Origin: an uncultured Pseudorhodobacter sp.
GTDB lineage: Bacteria > Pseudomonadota > Alphaproteobacteria > Rhodobacterales > Rhodobacteraceae
Direction of reading: 5' to 3'
Assembly (NCBI GenBank): GCA_945957495.1
Contig: CAMFLG010000089.1
Span: 1-9,463 of the forward strand
DNA: 9,463 bases
The position numbers were made by a program, and so were the translations under genes. Below the pieces are notes generated by a model. The model was not told the DNA's origin, did no database searches, and was given only the letters and a program-made list of their open reading frames with translations. Shown here one piece after another: positions 5,646 through 9,463 of the stretch. The stretch's first letter is position 1; each line of letters opens with the position of its first letter.

Positions 5646-6206
5646 ATGGTTCTGGATATGATTGCCAATGCCGCCGAAGGTCAGATCGCCGCTGGCCGCT
5701 TCGTTCTGCGCCACGCGCGCAAGTCCGACGCAGGGCTGTTCGCGCTGTACGCAGGCGACCGCCGAGTGGCCGAGGCCACGCATTCCATCCCCCACCCGCT
5801 GCCCCCCGGTGCGGCAGAGGCGTTTGTGGCCCGCGCGATGACTTGCCGCGCCGAAGAGGAAATCTGGGTGATGGACGGTTCCGGCACCGGTCTGGATGAG
5901 GTGCTGGGCGTGATCAGCCTGAAACGGATGGATCTGGGCCAGCAAACCGGCGGGCAGTCGGAAATCGGCTATTGGGTCGCCCCGGCCTTCTGGAACACCG
6001 GCATCGCGTCCGAGGCGGTCAAGGCGCTGGTCGCGGCCAACCCGCAGAAAAACCGCACCATCTTTGCCGAGGTGTTTCAGGACAACCCCGGTTCCGCCCG
6101 CGTGCTGACCAACACCGGGTTTCAGTATCTGGGCGATGCGGAAACCTTCTCGGTGGCGCGCAATGGCCGGGTGCCAACCTGGACCTATGTGAAAAAGCTG
6201 GACTGA
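5646..6206 (+). CDS. GNAT-family N-acetyltransferase (RimJ/RimL type)
   Basis: This 186-residue single-domain protein should transfer an acetyl group from acetyl-CoA to an amine. The core motif EIGYWVAPAFWNTGIASEA (about 106-124) matches the strand and acetyl-CoA-binding loop of the RimJ/RimL branch, and NPGSARVLTNTGF (about 147-159) is the conserved helix near the end. In the pyrophosphate loop the usual leading Arg or Gln of R/QxxGxA is Trp, as in one domain of the next gene. The start is set by the strong ribosome-binding site at 5634. The next gene begins 9 nt downstream, so the two are likely co-transcribed. The position between L27 and ObgE invites the idea of a ribosomal-protein substrate, but the sequence does not show the substrate. 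Confidence 0.9.
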   Translation: MVLDMIANAAEGQIAAGRFVLRHARKSDAGLFALYAGDRRVAEATHSIPHPLPPGAAEAFVARAMTCRAEEEIWVMDGSGTGLDEVLGVISLKRMDLGQQTGGQSEIGYWVAPAFWNTGIASEAVKALVAANPQKNRTIFAEVFQDNPGSARVLTNTGFQYLGDAETFSVARNGRVPTWTYVKKLD

Positions 6207-6215
6207 GGTAATCAC

Positions 6216-7220
6216 ATGACCCTCCGCGCCCAGCTTAAAACGGCGCGGCTCCGCTTGCGCCCCGTGGCGGCCCTGGATGAGGCCGCTGCCCTCGCACATC
6301 TGAACGATCTGGCCATATCGGGCTGGCTGTCGCGGGTGCCAGTGCCCTATACGGCGGCGGATTTTCAGCAGTTCCTGACCGAAATCGCCTATCCCGGCGA
6401 AACCTTCGCGGTCGAGGATGCGACGGGCTTTGTCGGCATCCTCGGCGCGGGGTTTGAACTGGGCTATTGGTTCGCCCCCGCCGCCCATGGCAAAGGCTAC
6501 GCGACCGAGGCGGCGCGGGCCGTTCTGGCCATGCAATTCGCCCATGATGAAAGCACCGTCGCGGCGGGGTATTTTCTGGGCAATACCCGCTCTGCCCGGG
6601 TTTTGGCGAAACTTGGCTTTGTCGAAACCGGCCGCAGCCTGAAACATTGCCGCGCGCTGGGTCAGGACCGCGCGCATGTCGATCTGCTTTTGACCCGCGA
6701 TCAGTTCATCGCCGCCTTGCCGATCGAGGCGCGCTCGGCCCGGTTGACCTACCGCGCCCTGCAGGCGCTGGACGCGCCCGCGCTGCATGCCATCGTCTCG
6801 CATTGGGACGTAACGCGTCAGCTGGGGCCGAAATGGCCTTGGCCCGCCGAGATGGCCTTCACCGAAACCCGCACCACGCCTTACGCCGGGGCGGGGTTTG
6901 CTTGGGGCATCTTTCTGGGCCCCGACCTGATCGGTACGGTTGCCGTGACCGAAGGTGAGCTTGGCTATATGCTGGCCCCCGCCGCTTGGGGCAAAGGCTA
7001 TGCGCATGAGGCGTGTCAGACCGCCCTTGCCCGCGCCTTTGGCGATGGGTTGACGCAGATTCACGCCGGGGTCTGGGCCGATAATCTGGCCTCGCAGGGC
7101 CTGCTGGAACGGCTGGGGTTTCACCGCACCGGCGAGAATACCGCAACGTCGAACTGCCGGCCCGACCCAAGCCCCGGCTATGACTACAGCCTGACCCCCG
7201 CCGAATGGCAGCGCGCTTGA
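6216..7220 (+). CDS. Tandem two-domain GNAT-family N-acetyltransferase
   Basis: This 334-residue protein contains two GNAT domains, about 8-160 and 172-326. Both keep the acetyl-CoA loop: ELGYWFAPAAHGKGYATEA (about 81-99) and ELGYMLAPAAWGKGYAHEA (about 248-266). Both also keep the later helix: GNTRSARVLAKLGF (122-135) and DNLASQGLLERLGF (289-302). The match suggests internal duplication, perhaps also shared ancestry with the single-domain gene just upstream. The first residue of the pyrophosphate motif, normally Arg or Gln, is His in the first domain and Trp in the second. Translation is probably coupled to the previous gene: TGAGGT overlaps its stop codon and serves as ribosome-binding site for ATG 6216. 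Whether both domains are active, and on what substrate, is unknown. Confidence 0.9.
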   Translation: MTLRAQLKTARLRLRPVAALDEAAALAHLNDLAISGWLSRVPVPYTAADFQQFLTEIAYPGETFAVEDATGFVGILGAGFELGYWFAPAAHGKGYATEAARAVLAMQFAHDESTVAAGYFLGNTRSARVLAKLGFVETGRSLKHCRALGQDRAHVDLLLTRDQFIAALPIEARSARLTYRALQALDAPALHAIVSHWDVTRQLGPKWPWPAEMAFTETRTTPYAGAGFAWGIFLGPDLIGTVAVTEGELGYMLAPAAWGKGYAHEACQTALARAFGDGLTQIHAGVWADNLASQGLLERLGFHRTGENTATSNCRPDPSPGYDYSLTPAEWQRA

Positions 7221-7245
7221 GACTTCGCAACCTTTCCTGTATCGC
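7217..7245 (+). promoter_or_regulatory. Weak candidate promoter for obgE
   Basis: TTGAGA (7217-7222), overlapping the stop of the preceding gene, is separated by 17 bp from TATCGC (7240-7245). The -35 matches at five of six positions and the -10 at only three. It lies in the 54-nt gap before obgE. Confidence 0.25.
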
Positions 7246-7274
7246 CTGACAGATTCCTTCAGAAAGCCCTCCGC

Positions 7275-8297
7275 ATGAAATTCCTTGACCTCTGCAAAGT
7301 CTATATCCGCTCTGGCGGCGGCGGGGCGGGCTGTGTTTCCTTCCGGCGCGAGAAATTCGTGGAATTCGGCGGCCCGGATGGCGGCGATGGCGGTAATGGC
7401 GGCTCTGTCTGGGCCGAGGCGGTGGATGGGCTGAACACCCTGATCGACTTTCGCTACCAGCAGCACTTCTTCGCCAAATCGGGGCAGGGCGGCATGGGCA
7501 GCCAGCGCACCGGCAAAACCGGCGATGACATCATCCTGAAAGTGCCGGTCGGCACCGAGATTATGGACGAAGACGAAGAAACCGTCATCGCTGACCTCAC
7601 GGCCGTGGGGCAAAAGGTGCTGCTGGCCAAGGGCGGCAACGGCGGCTGGGGCAACCTTGCCTTCAAATCCTCGACCAACCGCTCCCCCGCCCGCGCCAAC
7701 CCGGGGCAAGAGGGGATCGAGCGTACGATCTGGCTGCGCCTGAAACTGATCGCCGATGCGGGACTGGTGGGCCTGCCCAATGCGGGCAAATCCACCTTTC
7801 TGGCCGCCGTGTCGAACGCGCGCCCCAAGATCGCCGATTATCCCTTTACCACCCTTGTGCCCAACCTTGGCGTTGTCGGCATCGACGGCGCCGAATTCGT
7901 CATGGCCGATATTCCCGGCCTGATCGAAGGCGCCTCCGAAGGCCGTGGCCTTGGCATGCAATTCCTGGCCCATGTCGAACGCTGCAAGGTGCTGCTGCAT
8001 CTGGTCGATGGCACCTCGAACACCATCACCAAGGATTATCGCACGATTGTGAAAGAGTTGGAGGCTTACTCTGACATCCTGGGCGACAAGCCCCGCATCC
8101 TGGCCCTGAACAAATGCGATGCGCTGGACAAGACCACCATCACCACCCGCCGCAAGGCGTTGGAAAAGGCGTCTGGCGGGCCGGTGCATGTGATTTCCGG
8201 CGTGGCGGGCCTTGGCCTGCAAGACACGCTGCGCGCCATCCACGCCCAGATCAAGGCGGAGGCGGTCGTGGTGGAGGACAAGCCTTGGCAGCCCTGA
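7275..8297 (+). CDS. obgE: Obg-family GTPase, late 50S ribosome assembly
   Basis: This 340-residue protein has the normal length for alphaproteobacterial Obg. Residues 1-158 form the glycine-rich Obg fold (SGGGGAGCVSFRREKF, GGPDGGDGGNGGSVW, GGNGGWGN). The GTPase domain follows with all G motifs: G1 GLPNAGKS (166-173), switch I around YPFTTLVPNLG (189-199), G3 DIPG (212-215), G4 NKCD (279-282) and G5 SGVAG (308-312). The protein binds GTP and the immature large subunit, and in model bacteria is essential and linked to the stringent response. There is no C-terminal OCT or TGS extension, as usual in this group. ATG 7275 has only a weak upstream AGAAAG but matches the family N-terminus MKFLDLCKVYIRSG. 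Its last 13 nt overlap proB. Confidence 0.98.
   Translation: MKFLDLCKVYIRSGGGGAGCVSFRREKFVEFGGPDGGDGGNGGSVWAEAVDGLNTLIDFRYQQHFFAKSGQGGMGSQRTGKTGDDIILKVPVGTEIMDEDEETVIADLTAVGQKVLLAKGGNGGWGNLAFKSSTNRSPARANPGQEGIERTIWLRLKLIADAGLVGLPNAGKSTFLAAVSNARPKIADYPFTTLVPNLGVVGIDGAEFVMADIPGLIEGASEGRGLGMQFLAHVERCKVLLHLVDGTSNTITKDYRTIVKELEAYSDILGDKPRILALNKCDALDKTTITTRRKALEKASGGPVHVISGVAGLGLQDTLRAIHAQIKAEAVVVEDKPWQP
8273..8277 (+). promoter_or_regulatory. Shine-Dalgarno sequence for the TTG start of proB
   Basis: GGAGG inside the 3' end of obgE lies 7 nt before TTG 8285. It supports that codon as the proB start. Confidence 0.65.
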
Positions 8298-9427
8298 AAC
8301 CGCAGACTCTCAAACATCTGGCCGCCCCCGACATCCGCGACGCCAAGCGTCTGGTGGTCAAGATCGGCTCTGCCCTTCTGGTGGACCGCAAAAGCGGATT
8401 GAAGCAAGGCTGGCTTTCCGCCCTTGCGATGGACGTGGCCGAGGCCAAAGTGCGCGGCACCGATGTGGTGCTGGTGTCGTCCGGCTCTATCGCGCTGGGC
8501 CGCAAGGTGCTGAACCTTGGCGATGGTGTTCTGACGCTGGAACAATCGCAGGCCGCCGCCGCCGTGGGCCAAATCCGCCTGGCCCGCGCCTATGAAGAGG
8601 TGCTTGCCCCGCATGGCATCACCACCGCGCAGGTCTTGGTCACGCTGGAAGACACCGAAGACCGCCGCCGCTATCTGAACTCCCGCGCCACGATGGAAAC
8701 CCTGCTGGGCCTTGGCGTGGTGCCGATCGTGAACGAAAACGACACCGTGGCCACGGATGAGATTCGCTTTGGCGACAACGACCGGCTGGCGGCGCAAATC
8801 GCGGTGACGGTGGGGGCGGATCAGCTGATCCTGTTGTCGGATGTGGATGGATTCTATTCCGCCAACCCGAAAGAGGATGCCAGCGCGCAGCGGTTCGATC
8901 TGGTGGAAACCATTACCCCGCAGATCGAGGCGATGGCGGGCGATCCGATCTCCGGCCTGTCCAAGGGCGGGATGAAGACGAAACTGCTGGCCGCGAAAAC
9001 CGCCGTCGCCGGCGGCTGTGCCATGGCGATCATGGAAGGTTCGGTCCTGCGCCCGCTGAAGGCGCTGGCCGAGGGCGCGAACCGGACGTGGTTTGTGGCG
9101 CAGGGCGACCCGCAGGCGGCGCGCAAACGCTGGATCAACGCGATGAAACCGCGCGGCGAATTGCGGCTGGACGCAGGCGCTGTGACGGCGCTGCGGGCCG
9201 GAAAATCGCTGTTGCCCGCCGGGGTAACGACGGTGACGGGCAGTTTTGGCCGCGGCGATCCGGTGGCGATCCTGTCGCCCGAGGGCGATACGCTGGGCAA
9301 GGGTCTGGTGCGCTATACTGCCGCCGAGGCTCGCGCAATTGCCGGGCACCGTTCGGGCGATATCGCGGCAATTCTGGGCTATCAGGGCCGCGCGGCCTTG
9401 GTGCATCGGGACGACATGGTAATCTAG
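8285..9427 (+). CDS. proB: Glutamate 5-kinase with C-terminal PUA domain
   Basis: This enzyme phosphorylates L-glutamate with ATP, the first and usually proline-inhibited step of proline synthesis in the cytoplasm. The amino-acid-kinase domain shows VVKIGSALL (24-32), VSSGSIALG (64-72), VPIVNENDTV (146-155), FGDNDRLAAQ (162-171) and LLSDVDGFY (183-191). The PUA domain occupies about 278-370. With the chosen start the protein has 380 residues, slightly more than E. coli ProB (367). The frame has no ATG before the essential KIGS motif; the only suitable initiator with a good ribosome-binding site (GGAGG, 7 nt) is TTG 8285, which overlaps obgE by 13 nt. The overlap suggests coupled translation with obgE. 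proA, the next pathway gene, is not in the window and may lie to the right. Confidence 0.96.
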   Translation: MAALKPQTLKHLAAPDIRDAKRLVVKIGSALLVDRKSGLKQGWLSALAMDVAEAKVRGTDVVLVSSGSIALGRKVLNLGDGVLTLEQSQAAAAVGQIRLARAYEEVLAPHGITTAQVLVTLEDTEDRRRYLNSRATMETLLGLGVVPIVNENDTVATDEIRFGDNDRLAAQIAVTVGADQLILLSDVDGFYSANPKEDASAQRFDLVETITPQIEAMAGDPISGLSKGGMKTKLLAAKTAVAGGCAMAIMEGSVLRPLKALAEGANRTWFVAQGDPQAARKRWINAMKPRGELRLDAGAVTALRAGKSLLPAGVTTVTGSFGRGDPVAILSPEGDTLGKGLVRYTAAEARAIAGHRSGDIAAILGYQGRAALVHRDDMVI

Positions 9428-9429
9428 CG

Positions 9430-9463
9430 CCGATTTCTTCAAAGAAATCGGTCCGGAATTTTT
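9430..9463 (+). terminator. Rho-independent terminator candidate after proB
   Basis: CCGATTTCTT (9430-9439) and AAGAAATCGG (9442-9451) are perfect inverted repeats. A stem of 8-9 bp with a small loop is realistic. It lies 3 nt after the proB stop and is followed by TCCGGAA and a run of at least five T residues at the window edge. The gap before the T-run is longer than ideal. If it works, proA is not simply read through from proB. Confidence 0.55.

Noticed and set aside
5418..8243. 941-codon minus-strand open frame across rpmA, both GNAT genes and obgE
   Set aside because: It is antisense in codon register to the GNAT and obgE frames, which have clear family motifs. It has no domain of its own.
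8066..9442. 458-codon minus-strand open frame opposite proB
   Set aside because: Antisense in register to proB, which carries all glutamate 5-kinase motifs; low-complexity His/Arg/Gly-rich translation.
1..9463. tRNA or rRNA genes, insertion sequences, integrase or attachment sites
   Set aside because: I saw no transposase or integrase motifs, no terminal inverted repeats with target duplications, and no tRNA-like cloverleaf in the intergenic regions.

Overview
The window looks like a high-GC alphaproteobacterial chromosome, most likely Rhodobacterales (Rhodobacteraceae). The basis is the gene order rplU-rpmA-GNAT-GNAT-obgE-proB, an L21 with an Ala/Lys-rich tail, strongly GC-biased codon use, and a large RTX protein with the 80-residue repeat common in that group. 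The taxonomic call is an inference from recalled synteny, not from a search.

The left 4.26 kb is one open frame on the minus strand. It starts at 4261 and runs off the left edge after 1420 codons with no stop. It encodes a very large, apparently cysteine-free, calcium-binding RTX protein without an N-terminal signal peptide, as expected of a type I secretion substrate. In order it has a seven-blade FG-GAP propeller of the integrin-alpha type (residues about 20-500), a short RTX block, six copies of an 80-residue RTX-associated repeat (about 561-1050), more RTX, a domain closely resembling the integrin-beta I-like domain (about 1140-1358), and RTX again to the edge. This single-chain combination of integrin-alpha-like and integrin-beta-like head modules is the most notable content of the window.

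Positions 4262-4791 are a divergent intergenic region. It holds a 19-bp near-perfect palindrome just upstream of the RTX gene, a GC-rich fold-back element with an A8 tract, a good sigma-70-type promoter for rplU, and a strong hairpin at the predicted start of the rplU leader.

The right half (4792-9427) is a plus-strand housekeeping cluster: rplU (L21), rpmA (L27), a GNAT acetyltransferase, a two-domain GNAT fusion, obgE (ribosome-assembly GTPase), and proB (glutamate 5-kinase, first step of proline synthesis). L21, L27 and ObgE all concern the large ribosomal subunit, so the acetyltransferases sit within a 50S-related neighbourhood. proB overlaps the end of obgE and appears to start at TTG. 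A terminator-like hairpin follows proB at the right edge.
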